A program made the translations under genes and the position numbers. The notes under the pieces were generated by a model. It did not search any database. It saw only the letters and a program-made list of their open reading frames with translations, and was not told where the DNA came from. A DNA stretch of 6,835 nt, taken from the NCBI GenBank assembly GCA_012838685.1, contig DUOU01000122.1, positions 1 to 6,835 on the forward strand. Direction: 5' to 3'. The stretch is from Bacteroidota bacterium (GTDB taxonomy: Bacteria > Bacteroidota > Bacteroidia > Bacteroidales > VadinHA17). Of this stretch, positions 6,375-6,835 are shown piece after piece (position 1 is the first letter of the stretch; each line of letters starts with the position of its first letter).

Positions 6375-6824
6375 TTGGTAGTGGCGAAGAACAGGAACAA
6401 TCTATCATTTATAAAGGAGGAGCCCTACATCGCGGTCAACCTGTTGTTAGCGTTGATAATAGCAGGTGTCTTGGTCTACTCCCTGGTTTTTTCCCCCGAT
6501 GAGGGAGATTATCCCGTTGCCTGCGTGTATGAGCTTCTTACCGGGGAGCCGTGCGTGTCGTGCGGTCTCTCACACAGTTTCTCTCTTATTCTGAGGGGCC
6601 GTTTTGAGGAGGCATTGGATTGGAATTCGCATGGCATAAGGCTGTTTATCTTTTTTTCGGGGCAACTGCCAATGAGGGTACTGTTTTCGTTTTTGTACTT
6701 TTTTCTGGCCGACAAACGGAGGTCTCTCGTGATAACCGATATCGCTCTCTCCCTTTTCTTCGCCCTCTACTCCTTTTGGCCGTTCCTGGTGTATATATAC
6801 CGACTTTTTATATCTTTGGCTTGA
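6375..6824 (+). CDS. DUF2752 family membrane protein
   Basis: The product is about 149 residues. Residues 19-41 form one membrane helix, followed by C50 and the block LTGEPCVSCGLSHSFSLILRGRFEEALDWNSHG, which I match to the DUF2752 core (a Cys, then TGxPCPxCGxTR, then a Gly-Phe-Ala-Asn helix). C50, C60 and C63 are kept, but the usual CPxCG is CVSCG and the usual TR is SH. Two more hydrophobic segments lie at about 98-112 and 118-147. The family's function is unknown; the cysteines could bind metal. No ATG exists before residue 100. The frame is open only from 6366, so the start is TTG 6375 or GTG 6381 (I use the first; GTG is equally possible), a rare non-ATG start or a sign of an error. In my recollection DUF2752 genes often sit beside TM2 or DUF4190-like genes in Bacteroidota, as here. 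Confidence 0.78.
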   Translation: MVVAKNRNNLSFIKEEPYIAVNLLLALIIAGVLVYSLVFSPDEGDYPVACVYELLTGEPCVSCGLSHSFSLILRGRFEEALDWNSHGIRLFIFFSGQLPMRVLFSFLYFFLADKRRSLVITDIALSLFFALYSFWPFLVYIYRLFISLA

Positions 6825-6835
6825 TAAAGAACATT

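Noticed and set aside
6413..6420. Perfect Shine-Dalgarno-like AAAGGAGG inside the DUF2752 gene
   Set aside because: It encodes Lys-Glu-Glu and no ATG, GTG or TTG lies 5-9 bases downstream, so it is not a ribosome binding site.

Overview
The window looks like an ordinary housekeeping stretch of a Bacteroidota chromosome, probably order Bacteroidales or a near relative. The reasons are: an envelope M23 peptidase whose N-terminal region has the LREYIPGYP signature I associate with this phylum, the order M23 peptidase - dxr - rseP, starts preceded by A/T-rich sequence instead of Shine-Dalgarno motifs, and a thioredoxin-fold lipoprotein with a WC-S-DSRREVPRF-type active site. All genes read on the plus strand. 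I found no mobile element, CRISPR array, tRNA, rRNA or defence system, and nothing I would call a new biological system.

Layout. Positions 3-386 hold the C-terminal end of a metallophosphoesterase cut by the left edge. This part is AT-richer than the rest and uses codons differently. Positions 387-690 are non-coding and hold two hairpins, at 445-470 and 491-520, probably the transcription end of the phosphoesterase plus the leader of the next unit. From 691 onward a tightly packed block runs to the right edge: M23 peptidase (691-1563), dxr (1576-2745), rseP (2742-4073, overlapping dxr by ATGA), prfB (4080-5169, with the +1 programmed frameshift at an in-frame UGA), a thioredoxin-like lipoprotein (5207-5782), a DUF4190-like membrane protein (5800-6297) and a DUF2752 membrane protein (6375-6824). 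Gaps from the M23 gene to the DUF4190-like gene are 37 bp or less, and the last gap is 77 bp, so much of this could be one transcript.

How the genes relate. Dxr makes the committed precursor of the non-mevalonate isoprenoid pathway, which supplies the lipid carriers for wall synthesis. The M23 protein is a membrane-anchored wall hydrolase and RseP is the intramembrane protease of envelope-stress signalling, so the first three genes share an envelope theme. RF2 (prfB) is a translation factor that controls its own synthesis through the frameshift. The last three genes encode envelope proteins of unknown role. The most instructive points are the RF2 frameshift site with a perfect AGGAGG in a genome that shows no Shine-Dalgarno use at its starts, the heavy AUA use in prfB, the single-cysteine thioredoxin-like lipoprotein, and the composition break at the left end.
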